NCBI RefSeq assembly: GCF_038957035.1
Contig: NZ_CP152412.1
Location: 5,824,501-5,888,500, forward strand
Length of the DNA: 64,000 nt
Reading direction: 5' to 3'
DNA from: Bradyrhizobium sp. B097
Lineage (GTDB): Bacteria > Pseudomonadota > Alphaproteobacteria > Rhizobiales > Xanthobacteraceae
The translations under genes were made by a program, and so were the position numbers. Below the pieces are notes generated by a model, which saw only the letters and a program-made list of their open reading frames with translations, was not told the DNA's origin and did no database searches. Below are positions 32,706 through 41,686 of the stretch, in pieces; positions within the stretch are counted from its first letter, which is position 1; each line of letters begins with the position of its first letter.

Positions 32706-33917
32706 ATGGCGCGCCTCGTCCGCACTCATTTTCGCGCGGCCCTTTTGCTGCTGCCGCTGATCGCCGCCGGCACCGTCCATGCCGAGAGCGCGAAATATGA
32801 CTCAGGCGCCGATGACAAGACGATCAAGATCGGAACCACCGCGCCGCTGTCCGGCCCCGTCTCGGCGTTCGCGCAAATCGCGAAATCGGCGGAGGCCTAT
32901 TTCCGCAAGGTGAATGACGAGGGCGGCATCAACGGCCGGCGGATCCAGATGATGATCGCCGACGACGCCTACAGCCCGCCCAAGACGGTGGAGCAGACCC
33001 GCCGCCTGGTCGAGAGCGACGAGGTGCTGTTGATCTTCGGCGGCGTCGGCACGCCGACCAACAGCGCCGTGCACAAATATCTCAACGACAGGAAGGTGCC
33101 GCAGCTCTTCCTCGGCTCGGGCGCGGCGAAGTGGGACGACCCGAAGAATTTTCCGTGGACCGTCGGCTGGCAGCCGACCTATCGCGACGAGGCGATCGCC
33201 TACGCCAAATACATCAAGGCGAGCCACCCGAACGCCAAGGTCGGTGTGCTCTATCAGAATGACGACCTCGGCAAGGACTATCTGAAGGCGCTGGAGGAAG
33301 GCCTCGGCAGCACCGAGGCGATTGTGGCGCGCGCGGCCTACGAGACCACCGCCCCCACCGTCGATACCCAGATCCTGCTGCTCAAGAGCAGCGGCGCCGA
33401 CGTCGTGCTGGTCGCGGCTACGCCGAAATTCGCGGCGCAGGCGATCCGCAAGATCGGCGAGATCGGGTGGAAGCCGACCACCATCATCTCCAACGTCTCG
33501 GCCTCGATCAGCGGCGTGCTCGAACCCGCAGGAAAGGACAATTCCACCGGCGTGATCTCGAGCCAGTACCTGAAGGACTCGACCGACCCGGCGCTGAAGG
33601 ACGACGCCGGCTACAAGGAATGGGTCGCCTTCATGGACAAATATCTGCCCGACGCCAACAAGAGCGACTGGCTCAATGTCTACGGCTACACCATCGCGCA
33701 GACGCTAGTCGCGGTACTGAAAGCCGCCGGCAACGACCTTACCCGCGCCAATGTGATCAAGCAGGCGACCGGCATCAGGGATCTGCATCTGCCGATGCTG
33801 ATCAACGGCACCGCGGTCAGCAATTCGCCGGAGCGGTATACGCCGATGACCAGCCTGCAACTGATGCGCTACGACGGCACGCGCTGGGTGCCGTTCGGCG
33901 ACCTCATCAAGAACTGA
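32706..33917 (+). CDS. Periplasmic binding protein of branched-chain amino acid/aromatic type
   Basis: 403 residues with a signal peptide (MARLVRTHFRAALLLLPLIAAGTVHA) and a type I periplasmic fold (KIGTTAPLSGPVSAFAQIAKSAEAYFRKVNDEGGINGRRIQMMIADDAYSPPKTVEQTRRLVE). Like the protein at 13973-15139 it has no adjacent permease or ATPase genes. It is divergent from tetR-cmd-sdr and followed after 7 bp by a metallo-hydrolase gene, so uptake and hydrolysis of one compound are probably linked. Ligand unknown. Confidence 0.9.
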   Translation: MARLVRTHFRAALLLLPLIAAGTVHAESAKYDSGADDKTIKIGTTAPLSGPVSAFAQIAKSAEAYFRKVNDEGGINGRRIQMMIADDAYSPPKTVEQTRRLVESDEVLLIFGGVGTPTNSAVHKYLNDRKVPQLFLGSGAAKWDDPKNFPWTVGWQPTYRDEAIAYAKYIKASHPNAKVGVLYQNDDLGKDYLKALEEGLGSTEAIVARAAYETTAPTVDTQILLLKSSGADVVLVAATPKFAAQAIRKIGEIGWKPTTIISNVSASISGVLEPAGKDNSTGVISSQYLKDSTDPALKDDAGYKEWVAFMDKYLPDANKSDWLNVYGYTIAQTLVAVLKAAGNDLTRANVIKQATGIRDLHLPMLINGTAVSNSPERYTPMTSLQLMRYDGTRWVPFGDLIKN

Positions 33918-33924
33918 GCACCGC

Positions 33925-34818
33925 ATGCGCCAGATCACAATCGGCAGCATGCGGATCGATCGGCTGGTCGAAATCCCCTCGCTCGCCTTCAACAAGACAT
34001 GGCTGTTCGCCAACGTCACGGACGAGGTGATCGCCGCGAACCGGAGCTGGCTTGATCACCGCTATATCGAGCCGGAGACCGGCCGCTTCATCCTGAGCCA
34101 CCACTCCTATCTGGTGCGCACGCCGCGCTGGACCGCTGTTGTCGACACCTGCTGCGGCAATCACAAGCCACGTCCGCGCGTGCCGGCCTGGAACAATCTC
34201 GACCAGCCCTATCTGGAAAACTTGGCCGCGCTCGGTGTGCGGCCCGAACAGGTCGACTTCGTGATGTGCACGCATCTGCATGTCGACCATGTCGGCTGGA
34301 ACACGCGGCTGATCAACGGGCGCTGGGTGCCGACCTTTCCGAAGGCGCGCTATCTGATGGGACGCGCCGAGTTCCGGCACTGGGAGGCCGCGCACCGGGC
34401 GAACCCGCGGACGCCGGTCAATCACGGCTCGTTCGAGGATTCGGTGCTGCCGGTCGTCGCGGCCGGACAGGCCGAATTCGTCGAGACCGATCACCTGCTG
34501 TTCGACGACCGCGACGCGGGCCTGCGCTGTGCACCGGCGCCGGGCCACACCGCCGGCAACATGCAGATCCATCTCAATGGCGGCGGCGATCATGCCGTGA
34601 TGTCGGGCGACGTGATCCATCATCCGATCCAGTGCGCGGAGCCGTGGCTGTCGAATGCCGCCGATGTCGATCCCGCTGCGGCGCTCGCCACCCGCGTGAC
34701 GCTGCTGGAGGAGTTGGCGGATACGCCGAGCTATCTGCTGACCGGGCACTTCCCCGCCCCGACCGCAGGCCGCGTGGTCAGACATGGCGAGGCCTTCAGG
34801 TTCAGGTTCGAGGATTGA
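33925..34818 (+). CDS. Metallo-beta-lactamase-fold hydrolase
   Basis: 297 residues. The zinc-binding motif THLHVDHVGW is at 116-125, followed by further ligands in PAPGHTAGNMQIHL (His) and MSGDVIHHPIQ (Asp), and a C-terminal His in LLTGHFPAP. The pattern resembles lactonase/quorum-quenching AHL lactonases and related hydrolases. There is no signal peptide, so it is cytoplasmic. It lies 7 bp after the binding-protein gene. A lactone or ester substrate is likely but not identified. Confidence 0.88.
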   Translation: MRQITIGSMRIDRLVEIPSLAFNKTWLFANVTDEVIAANRSWLDHRYIEPETGRFILSHHSYLVRTPRWTAVVDTCCGNHKPRPRVPAWNNLDQPYLENLAALGVRPEQVDFVMCTHLHVDHVGWNTRLINGRWVPTFPKARYLMGRAEFRHWEAAHRANPRTPVNHGSFEDSVLPVVAAGQAEFVETDHLLFDDRDAGLRCAPAPGHTAGNMQIHLNGGGDHAVMSGDVIHHPIQCAEPWLSNAADVDPAAALATRVTLLEELADTPSYLLTGHFPAPTAGRVVRHGEAFRFRFED

Positions 34819-35015
34819 GCGTCTGAGACAATCGGATCGGGAGGGCGCCGCGAAACGAGCCGCGGCCCGTCTCCTGCGTGCCGTCGCCACAGAGGCCGAG
34901 ATCGAAGTCAGATAGCGGGGTTCTGCCATGCGGTTCCGCGCTTGAATCGGCTGCTGCGGGCGGGCATAAGGGCTGCCATCTCCCCTAAAAAATGGCCATA
35001 GCCCAAGGATTTACC

Positions 35016-36860
35016 ATGCCCGCCTATCGCTCCCGCACAACCACCCACGGCCGCAACATGGCGGGTGCACGCGGCCTGTGGCGCGCCACCGGCATGAAGA
35101 ACGAGGATTTCGGCAAGCCGATTATCGCGGTGGTCAATTCCTTCACCCAGTTCGTACCCGGCCACGTCCATCTGCAGAATCTCGGCCAGCTCGTCGCGCG
35201 CGAGATCGAGAAGGCCGGCGGCGTCGCCAAGGAATTCAACACCATTGCGGTCGATGACGGCATCGCGATGGGCCATGACGGCATGCTCTACAGCCTGCCC
35301 TCGCGCGAGCTGATCGCCGACAGCGTCGAATACATGGTCAACGCGCATTGCGCCGACGCGATGGTCTGCATCTCCAACTGCGACAAGATCACCCCCGGCA
35401 TGCTGATGGCGACGCTGCGCCTCAACATCCCGACGGTGTTCGTCTCGGGCGGCCCGATGGAATCCGGCAAGATCCTGCTCAAGGGCAAGAAGCGCGCGGT
35501 CGACCTGATCGATGCGATGGTCGCCGCCGCCGACTCCAACGTGTCGGACGAAGAGGTCGAGGTGATCGAGCGTTCGGCCTGCCCAACCTGCGGCTCCTGC
35601 TCCGGCATGTTCACCGCGAACTCGATGAACTGCCTGACCGAGGCGCTCGGCCTCGCGCTGCCCGGCAACGGCTCGGTGCTGGCGACGCATGCGGACCGCA
35701 AGAGCCTGTTCGTCGAGGCCGGCCATCTGATCGTCGATCTCGCCCGCCGCTACTATGAGCAGGACGACGCCAAGGTGCTGCCGCGCAATATCGCGAACTT
35801 CAAATCGTTCGAGAATGCGATGACGCTCGACATCGCGATGGGCGGCTCGACCAATACCGTGCTGCATCTGCTCGCCGCCGCGCGTGAAGGCGAAGTGCCG
35901 TTCACGATGGCCGACATCGACCGACTGTCGCGCAAGGTGCCGGTGCTGTGCAAGGTGGCGCCGTCGGTGCCGGACGTCCACATGGAGGACGTGCATCATG
36001 CCGGCGGTATCATGGCGATCCTGGGCGAGCTCGATCGCGCCAGGCTGCTCACGACCGACGGACCGATGGTGCATGCTGAGACGCTCACCGACGCATTGAA
36101 CCGCTGGGACGTCGTGCGCACCACCAGCGACAAGGTTCGCAACTTCTACTGCGCCGCGCCGGGCAACGTGCCGACCCAGGAGGCCTTCAGCCAGGACCGT
36201 CGTTTCGATGAGGTCGATCTCGACCGCGAAAGCGGCGTCATCCGCAACGCCGAGCACGCCTATTCCAAGGACGGCGGCCTCGCCGTGCTGTTCGGCAACC
36301 TCGCCGAAGACGGCTGCATCGTGAAAACCGCCGGTGTCGACCAGAGCATTCTGAAGTTCTCCGGCCCGGCCCGGATCTTCGAGAGCCAGGACGCCTCGGT
36401 CGACGCCATCCTGACCAACAAGGTGAAAGCCGGCGACGTCGTGCTGATCCGCTATGAGGGTCCGCGCGGCGGCCCGGGCATGCAGGAGATGCTCTACCCG
36501 ACCAGCTATCTGAAGTCGAAGGGCCTCGGAAAGGCCTGCGCGCTGATCACCGACGGCCGCTTCTCCGGCGGATCGTCGGGCCTGTCCATCGGCCACGTCT
36601 CGCCGGAAGCCGCCGAGGGCGGCCTGATCGGTCTCGTCGAGGAAGGCGACATCATCGAGTTCGACATCCCGAACCGCAAGGTCAACCTTAGGGTCGACGA
36701 TGCCGAGCTCAAGCGCCGCCGCGCGGCGATGGAGGCCAGGGGCAATGCGGCCTGGAAGCCGGCCGCACCGCGCAAGCGCGCCGTCTCGACCGCGCTGAAA
36801 GCCTATGCGGCGTTCGCAAGCAGCGCGGCGAAGGGTGCCGTGCGCATCCTGCCGGAGTAA
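35016..36860 (+). CDS. ilvD: Dihydroxy-acid dehydratase
   Basis: Fe-S dehydratase of branched-chain amino acid and pantothenate synthesis, converting 2,3-dihydroxy-3-methylbutanoate/pentanoate to the 2-oxo acids. 614 residues; near E. coli IlvD in length and N-terminus ([27 protein letters not shown]). Cluster cysteines are visible in [12 protein letters not shown] and [26 protein letters not shown]. The C-terminal domain has [23 protein letters not shown]. The ATG at 35016 has AAGGAT 6 bp upstream and is preferred to 34992. Monocistronic; no ilv neighbours. Confidence 0.96.
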   Translation: MPAYRSRTTTHGRNMAGARGLWRATGMKNEDFGKPIIAVVNSFTQFVPGHVHLQNLGQLVAREIEKAGGVAKEFNTIAVDDGIAMGHDGMLYSLPSRELIADSVEYMVNAHCADAMVCISNCDKITPGMLMATLRLNIPTVFVSGGPMESGKILLKGKKRAVDLIDAMVAAADSNVSDEEVEVIERSACPTCGSCSGMFTANSMNCLTEALGLALPGNGSVLATHADRKSLFVEAGHLIVDLARRYYEQDDAKVLPRNIANFKSFENAMTLDIAMGGSTNTVLHLLAAAREGEVPFTMADIDRLSRKVPVLCKVAPSVPDVHMEDVHHAGGIMAILGELDRARLLTTDGPMVHAETLTDALNRWDVVRTTSDKVRNFYCAAPGNVPTQEAFSQDRRFDEVDLDRESGVIRNAEHAYSKDGGLAVLFGNLAEDGCIVKTAGVDQSILKFSGPARIFESQDASVDAILTNKVKAGDVVLIRYEGPRGGPGMQEMLYPTSYLKSKGLGKACALITDGRFSGGSSGLSIGHVSPEAAEGGLIGLVEEGDIIEFDIPNRKVNLRVDDAELKRRRAAMEARGNAAWKPAAPRKRAVSTALKAYAAFASSAAKGAVRILPE

Positions 36861-36913
36861 TGAACGACGAGGTTGCCGTGCTTGGCTCCAGTCTCGCGGC
36901 AGATTAGCTGCAC

Positions 36914-37026
36914 CTCTCCCGCTTGCGGGGGAGGTCGACGCGCGTAGCGCGGTGGGTGGGGGCTCTCTCCGCAATGTGACTCGTGGAGAGAGCCCCCACC
37001 CCAGCCCTCCCCCGCAAGCGGGAGAG
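36914..37026. repeat. 113-bp nested inverted repeat downstream of ilvD (family E)
   Basis: Outer 21-bp arms 36914-36934 and 37006-37026 (CTCTCCCGCTTGCGGG.. and its complement) enclose inner arms GGTGGGGGCTCTCTCC-like at about 36953-36970 and GGAGAGAGCCCCCACC at 36985-37000. It folds into a long hairpin between ilvD and the convergent small gene, and probably ends both transcripts. Confidence 0.8.
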
Positions 37027-37064
37027 GGAGCGCAGAGCAGATCCGGCTGCTACTCGACCTCGCA

Positions 37065-37280
37065 TCAGGTCACTTGCAGGTCGGCCGCTTCGATCCGAAT
37101 GCGGTCGGCGTGCAGTGACCAGTCGCAGAGCGCCTGTTCCTGACAGAATTTAAGCTTGGCCATCTCGGTGGCCTGGCCTTCGCTCGAGGCGTCGACCTCA
37201 AGTTCGCCCTGGCAAACCTCGCGCTGGCGGCCGTTGCCGCCGAGCACGTCCTTCATGAACTGAACGACGAAGCGTGACAT
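37065..37280 (-). CDS. Small conserved-looking hypothetical protein
   Basis: 71 residues (MSRFVVQFMKDVLGGNGRQREVCQGELEVDASSEGQATEMAKLKFCQEQALCDW...), no signal peptide or membrane segment, three cysteines, mixed alpha/beta. AGGGAGGG lies directly upstream of the ATG, and codon use is like that of its neighbours, which supports real coding. The pattern VVQFMKDVLG...CQGELEVDASSEGQATEMAKLKFC suggests a small beta-alpha-beta domain. Function unknown. Confidence 0.72.
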   Translation of the reverse strand: MSRFVVQFMKDVLGGNGRQREVCQGELEVDASSEGQATEMAKLKFCQEQALCDWSLHADRIRIEAADLQVT

Positions 37281-37984
37281 TGAACCCTCCCTGCTGCGCC
37301 GGCAGAGCCCGGGGGTACCACGTTAGCACTAACGCGAAATGGCGTTGAGTTAATTCGGCGCGGGTGCGCCGCCGCAAGGTGGAAAACTACGCGCCGGCCT
37401 GCGGCAGGCTGGCGGCAGCGATCGCGACGATCTGCGCAAGACGGCGGCCGATCCTGGCGGGCGCGTTGCGGAGCAATGACTGGACCTGTCGCATGACACT
37501 TCTTCCTTCCGTGCCCGGAATGGTCGGGGACATCAGGAAGATGGCGATTTCGGGCTAAGCCGTCGATATCTCAGGGGAAATAACAACGGACGCGTTGTAA
37601 GGTGGTGCTTTGGCAGTGGGTTTATTGCCTCGATCGAGGCTACGACGAAGGAGATTTTCTCCGGTGTTTTTGCGCGAGCAACAGCACTCACACGACCGGC
37701 CATTTGCGCGAGGGACGCGCCGCCGGCGCAATCCCCTCCGCCCTTGCGGTCTCTCTCCCGCAAGGCCGGGCGCTTGCACGATTTCTGAATATTGGAAATG
37801 TACCCCTGAGTTGCCCGACGCGTCAAGTTGCCTGGTCGAACCGCCGGCAGCCGCCAGCTTTCTTTGCATGGGGTTGTTTTCGATATTTTGGCCGCGCGCA
37901 GCCGCAGCCCCCACAAGGCGGAGGCCTGACCAGCGTGCTCACCTCACCTGGCTGACTTCACCGTTGACAGCAATGATCGTCGAT
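37281..37984. other. 704-bp stretch without a confident gene
   Basis: Holds a possible promoter palindrome CGTTAG-CA-CTAACG (37321-37334) before the small gene at 37065-37280, a 35-codon minus-strand ORF (37387-37494), and otherwise weak, mutually overlapping open frames with poor codon character. The part from 37560 to 37950 is less GC-rich than the flanks and may be decayed coding DNA. Nothing else is recognised. Confidence 0.5.
37387..37494 (-). CDS. Possible 35-residue small basic peptide
   Basis: ATG at 37494 is preceded at about 10 bp by GGAAGGAAG, a good ribosome-binding site, and reads MRQVQSLLRNAPARIGRR then LAQIVAIAAASLPQAGA to a TAG at 37387. A basic amphipathic N-terminal half is followed by an apolar half, so it might associate with the membrane. 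It stands alone in a gene-poor stretch. Short length makes chance possible. Confidence 0.35.
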   Translation of the reverse strand: MRQVQSLLRNAPARIGRRLAQIVAIAAASLPQAGA

Positions 37985-39034
37985 CTACCCCGGCATAAAC
38001 CCGAACGCCTTCTCGAACCTTCTCGCGTACACCGGCCAGACCTCGGGATTGATAATGCGCGGCGGACGCTTGCCGTCGAGCGCATCGAGGATCTGCTCGG
38101 CTGCAATGCGGCCCATGTTGATGCGTGCCTCACGGGTGACGCCGGCGATGTGCGGGCTCGCCAGCACGTTGTCGAACTGCAGCAGCGGATGATCCGGCGG
38201 CGGCGGTTCCTTGGACCAGACGTCGAGGCCGGCGCCGGCGATGCGCTTTTCGCGCAGTGCATCCTCCAGTGCCTTCTCGTCGTGGATGAAGCCGCGCGCG
38301 GTGGTGACGAAATAGGCATGCGGCTGCATCAGCGCGAATTCGCGCGCGCCGATCATGCCTCGGCTCTTGCTGTCCAGCGGACAGGAGATCGAGACGAAGT
38401 CCGCGCGGTGCAGGAGATCGTCGAGCTCGACCTTCTCCCCGCCCCGCTTCGCCATCTCCTCGGCCGTCAGATACGGATCGTAGGCGATCACCTTCATGTG
38501 CAGCAGGCCCTTGCACAGCTCGGCGATGCGGCGGCCGACATTGCCGAGACCGACGATGCCGACGGTCTTCTCGTTCAGCTCGTTGCCGATCAGATCGTTG
38601 CGGTTGACGTTGGCCTCGCGCCGCAGCCTGCGGTCGGACTGAATGATGCGCTTCGACAGCGTCAGCATCATGCCGAGCGCGTGCTCGGCGACCGAGTTGG
38701 CGTTGCCGCCGGACTGGTTGACCACCAGTACGCCGGCCTTCGTGCAGGCATCGACGTCGACGGGATCGAAGCCGGCGCCGTTCGAGGACACGATCAACAG
38801 GTTCGGCGCGCGCTCCAGCAGCTCGGCATGGGCATGGAAATGCGGCGCCAGCTCATCGCGGGCGGCGCCGATCTGATAGGCATGCGCATCGGCGAGAACC
38901 GGCGCGAACGTCGCCTCCGGCGTCTCGTTCTCGAGACGGTCGAGCCGCACATCCGGCCGCTTCTTCAGGATGTCGACGTAGATCTCGTGGGCGAGGTATT
39001 TGACGTAGAACACGCGCTTGTTGTTGACGGTCAT
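37985..39034 (-). CDS. D-isomer-specific 2-hydroxyacid dehydrogenase
   Basis: NAD(P)-dependent oxidoreductase, 349 residues, interconverting a D-2-hydroxyacid and a 2-oxoacid. Visible: GAGFDPVDVDACTKAGVLVVNQSGGNANSVAEHALGMML, the nucleotide-binding GLGNVGRRIAELCKG with acidic AYDPY, ARGFIHDEKALEDAL, and the catalytic Glu and His in LDVWSKEPPPPDHPLLQFDNVLASPHIAGVTREA. Last gene of TctC, amidohydrolase, dehydrogenase. Together with the divergent split decarboxylase it suggests a hydroxyacid-to-oxoacid-to-aldehyde path. Substrate unknown. Confidence 0.9.
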   Translation of the reverse strand: MTVNNKRVFYVKYLAHEIYVDILKKRPDVRLDRLENETPEATFAPVLADAHAYQIGAARDELAPHFHAHAELLERAPNLLIVSSNGAGFDPVDVDACTKAGVLVVNQSGGNANSVAEHALGMMLTLSKRIIQSDRRLRREANVNRNDLIGNELNEKTVGIVGLGNVGRRIAELCKGLLHMKVIAYDPYLTAEEMAKRGGEKVELDDLLHRADFVSISCPLDSKSRGMIGAREFALMQPHAYFVTTARGFIHDEKALEDALREKRIAGAGLDVWSKEPPPPDHPLLQFDNVLASPHIAGVTREARINMGRIAAEQILDALDGKRPPRIINPEVWPVYARRFEKAFGFMPG

Positions 39035-39049
39035 GTCTTCGGGCAGCTT

Positions 39050-39946
39050 TCAGTTTGGGAAGCCATAGAGTCGTGCGGGATTGTCGACGAGGATGCGGTG
39101 GCGGGTCGCGGCGTCCGGCGTCCATTCCTGGAACAGCGTCAGCAGGTGGCCGGCGTCAGGCATCTCGCCCTCGACGCGCGGATGCGGCCAGTCGCCGCCC
39201 CACACCAGCTGTTCGGAGTTGGCTGATATCAGCGCCTCGTGGAACGGCCGCGCATCCGGATAATCCGGCGCGCGCTGGCTTAGGCGATGCGCGCCCGACA
39301 GCTTGACCCAGCACCAGCCCTCGCCGACCGCGCGCAGCAGGCTCTGGAAACCCGCGGTGTTGATGCCGGCGGCCGCATCGGTGCGGCCCATGTGGTCGAC
39401 CACGACCGGCAGGCCCAGTGCCTTCAGCGTCGGGACCGTGTCAGGCAAGTCCTTGACGTCGATCCAGAGCTGCAGATGCCAGCCGAGTTCGGCCATCACG
39501 CCCGCGTGCGTCTCGGCGACATCGAGGGGAATGCCACCGCGATAGTGCAACTGCCCGCCGCGGAAGAAATGGTTGAAGCGCAAGCCGCGCACGCCGAGCA
39601 CATGCCACTGCCGCAGCGTGCCCGCCGCCACATCGGCATCGGCCACCGCAACGCCGCGCAGCCGCGCCGGCTCGCGCTGCAGCGCGTCCAGCATCGCCGA
39701 ATTGTCGTGGCCATGCGCGCTGCCCTGCACCAGCACGCCGCGGCTGAACCCCAGCGCATCGAGCATGCCGAGATAGCTCGCGAGCGGCGCGTCGGGCGGT
39801 GTGTAGCTGCGACCGGCGGCATAGGGGAAGCGATCCGCCGGGCCGAACACATGCGCATGGGTATCGCAGGCCTTTGGCGGCAGCTTCTCTCTCGGCGGCG
39901 TCACCGGACGCGGCGGCAGGCAGGCGGGAATCCCGGACGCAGCCAT
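39050..39946 (-). CDS. Amidohydrolase-family lactonase (LigI/2-pyrone-dicarboxylate-hydrolase-like)
   Basis: 298-residue TIM-barrel metal-dependent hydrolase. The family motif DTHAHVFGP (28-36) supplies the two His of the first strand; LRFNHF and VVVDHMGR give later strand-end residues and WGGDWPHP the final Asp region. This is the pattern of LigI and related lactonases that open pyrone or gamma-lactone rings. Located between the TctC binding protein (4 bp) and the 2-hydroxyacid dehydrogenase (15 bp), so the three are one operon. A lactone giving a hydroxyacid product is a reasonable proposal. Confidence 0.85.
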   Translation of the reverse strand: MAASGIPACLPPRPVTPPREKLPPKACDTHAHVFGPADRFPYAAGRSYTPPDAPLASYLGMLDALGFSRGVLVQGSAHGHDNSAMLDALQREPARLRGVAVADADVAAGTLRQWHVLGVRGLRFNHFFRGGQLHYRGGIPLDVAETHAGVMAELGWHLQLWIDVKDLPDTVPTLKALGLPVVVDHMGRTDAAAGINTAGFQSLLRAVGEGWCWVKLSGAHRLSQRAPDYPDARPFHEALISANSEQLVWGGDWPHPRVEGEMPDAGHLLTLFQEWTPDAATRHRILVDNPARLYGFPN

Positions 39947-39950
39947 CTTC

Positions 39951-40916
39951 CTACTCCGCCTTCATGCCGGCGGCCGTGATGATCGGCCCCCATTTGTCGT
40001 AGTCGGCCTTGATCTTGGCGGCGAACTTGTCCGGCGTCGAGCCGATCGAGATCGCGCCGAGCTTGCCGAGACGCTCCTTCACGGCATCCGTATTCACCGC
40101 CGTGACGAAATCATGCGAGATCTTCGCGACGAGATCAGCGGGCATGTTGCCGGGTCCGAGCAGCCCCCACCACACCTCGGTGTCATAGCCCGGCACCGTT
40201 TCCGATATGCTGGGTACATCTGGCAGGAACGGCGCGCGCGAGCCCGTGGTCACCGCCAGCGCGCGGACCGTGCCGGCCTGCAACTGTCCGGCCGACTCCG
40301 GGCCGTTGTTGAACGACATCGGAATTTGCCCGCCGAGCAGATCGTTGATCGCGGGCGCGCCGCCCTTGTAGGGGATGGCGTTGAGATCGATCTTGGCAAG
40401 GCTGTTGAGCAGCTCGCCGGCCAGATGGGTCGAGGTGCCGTTGCCGGCATGGGCGAACGACAGGCTGCCGGGCTTCGCCTTCGCGGCCGCGATGACGTCA
40501 CTGACCGCCTTGAATGGCGAGTCCGCGCGCACCAGCAGCACGTTCGGCGACGACGCGAGCAGCGAGATCGGCGAAAAATCCTTGAACGTGTCGTAGGGCA
40601 GTTTTGGATAGAGGAACGGATTGGTGGCGTGGCCGCTCGCGACCATGATCAGATTGTAGCCATCGGGCGCGGAGCTTGCGATCGCCTGCGAGGCGATCAC
40701 CCCGCCGGCGCCGGGCCGGTTCTCCACCACGATCGACTGCGTCCAGGTTTTCGACACGGCTTCGGCGAGCGTCCGCGTCAGCACGTCGACGCCGCCACCC
40801 GGCGAATATGGGACGAGAATATGAACGGCCTTTGCCGGGTATGGCTGCGCGGACGCAAGGCCGGCCACGACCGTGGCCGCTGCCGCAATGGCGGTCCGCC
40901 AGACCCATCCGGCCAT
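39951..40916 (-). CDS. TctC-family (Bug) tripartite tricarboxylate binding protein
   Basis: Periplasmic solute-binding protein of 321 residues. A signal peptide of about 23 residues is followed by QPYPAKAVHILVPYSPGGGVDVLTRTLAEAVSK, the canonical Bug start (YPxKxIxxxVPxxxGGxxD), then VENRPGAGGVIASQAI and AIPYKGGAPAINDLLGGQIPM. Such proteins bind carboxylates. No TctA/TctB membrane genes are present. Start has a strong GGGAGG. First gene of its operon, divergent from the ThDP-enzyme genes. Confidence 0.91.
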   Translation of the reverse strand: MAGWVWRTAIAAAATVVAGLASAQPYPAKAVHILVPYSPGGGVDVLTRTLAEAVSKTWTQSIVVENRPGAGGVIASQAIASSAPDGYNLIMVASGHATNPFLYPKLPYDTFKDFSPISLLASSPNVLLVRADSPFKAVSDVIAAAKAKPGSLSFAHAGNGTSTHLAGELLNSLAKIDLNAIPYKGGAPAINDLLGGQIPMSFNNGPESAGQLQAGTVRALAVTTGSRAPFLPDVPSISETVPGYDTEVWWGLLGPGNMPADLVAKISHDFVTAVNTDAVKERLGKLGAISIGSTPDKFAAKIKADYDKWGPIITAAGMKAE

Positions 40917-41102
40917 CGACGCCTCCCGTCCTTTGATCGTTCCGTCCCTTGATCGTTACCGCCTGTATCGCACGCCGGTTCGGCATTACGATGGCCCAAT
41001 TCCGCAGATCGCGTTGCGGCCGCGACATGTTGACAATCACATGGTCAGCGTCAAGTTTCATGGCGCAAGCGATCATCAGCGTCGCGCGAGAGGGAGAACA
41101 GG

Positions 41103-41678
41103 ATGGCGGCCGCGGAACAAGCCTCGTCCAAGGATAAAGCCAAGGATAAGTCCCAGGATGCGGCGACCACCTGGCACGGCATCGTGCTGCAGACGCTGAA
41201 GCGGAACGAGATCAAGCTGGTGCCCTATGTGCCCGACCGGGTGCTGACCACGCTGATCAAGGACCTGCACGCCGATCCGTATTTCACGACGTTTCCGACC
41301 GCGCGCGAGGAGGAGGCCGTCGGCATCGTCTCAGGTGCCTGGATGGCGGGCACGCGCGGCGCCGTACTGATGCAGACCTCGGGCTTTGCCACGCTCGCCA
41401 ACGTGCTGGCCTCGCTCGCGGTGCCCTACCAGATCCCGCTGATCATGTTCGTCTCCGAGCGCGGCACGCTCGGCGAGTTCAACTACGGCCAGGCGCTGGT
41501 CTGCCGCACCATGCGCCCGGTGCTGGATTCGCTGGCGATGGAACACCACACCATCACCCGGCTCGACGAGCTCGAATTCATCGCCGACCGCTCGATCAAG
41601 CAGGCCGTCACCACCCAGGCGCCGGTGGCGCTGATCCTCTCGCCGCTATTGACCGGCGGCAAGACCTTCGACAAGTGA
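41103..41678 (+). CDS. ThDP-dependent decarboxylase, pyrimidine-domain subunit (ComD-like)
   Basis: 191 residues corresponding to the N-terminal PYR domain of ThDP decarboxylases, with the cofactor-activating Glu in TAREEEAVGIVSGAWMAGTRGAVLMQTSGFATLANVLASL. A lysine-rich, polar N-terminal extension (about 22 residues) precedes the domain. Small split enzymes of this kind include sulfopyruvate decarboxylase (ComDE) and two-part phosphonopyruvate decarboxylases. The partner domain is encoded 8 bp downstream. Divergent from a TctC gene. Substrate: some 2-oxoacid. Confidence 0.85.
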   Translation: MAAAEQASSKDKAKDKSQDAATTWHGIVLQTLKRNEIKLVPYVPDRVLTTLIKDLHADPYFTTFPTAREEEAVGIVSGAWMAGTRGAVLMQTSGFATLANVLASLAVPYQIPLIMFVSERGTLGEFNYGQALVCRTMRPVLDSLAMEHHTITRLDELEFIADRSIKQAVTTQAPVALILSPLLTGGKTFDK

Positions 41679-41686
41679 GATCAGCC

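Noticed and set aside
34847..34866. GCCGCG / CGCGGC stem after the MBL-fold gene as a terminator
   Set aside because: Six-base stem without a T-run; too weak in GC-rich DNA.
34908..36974. 688-codon minus-strand open frame opposite ilvD
   Set aside because: Antisense shadow of a highly conserved gene.
36914..37026. Repeated stems read as a CRISPR-like array
   Set aside because: It is one nested inverted repeat, without regularly spaced direct repeats or spacers; no cas genes.
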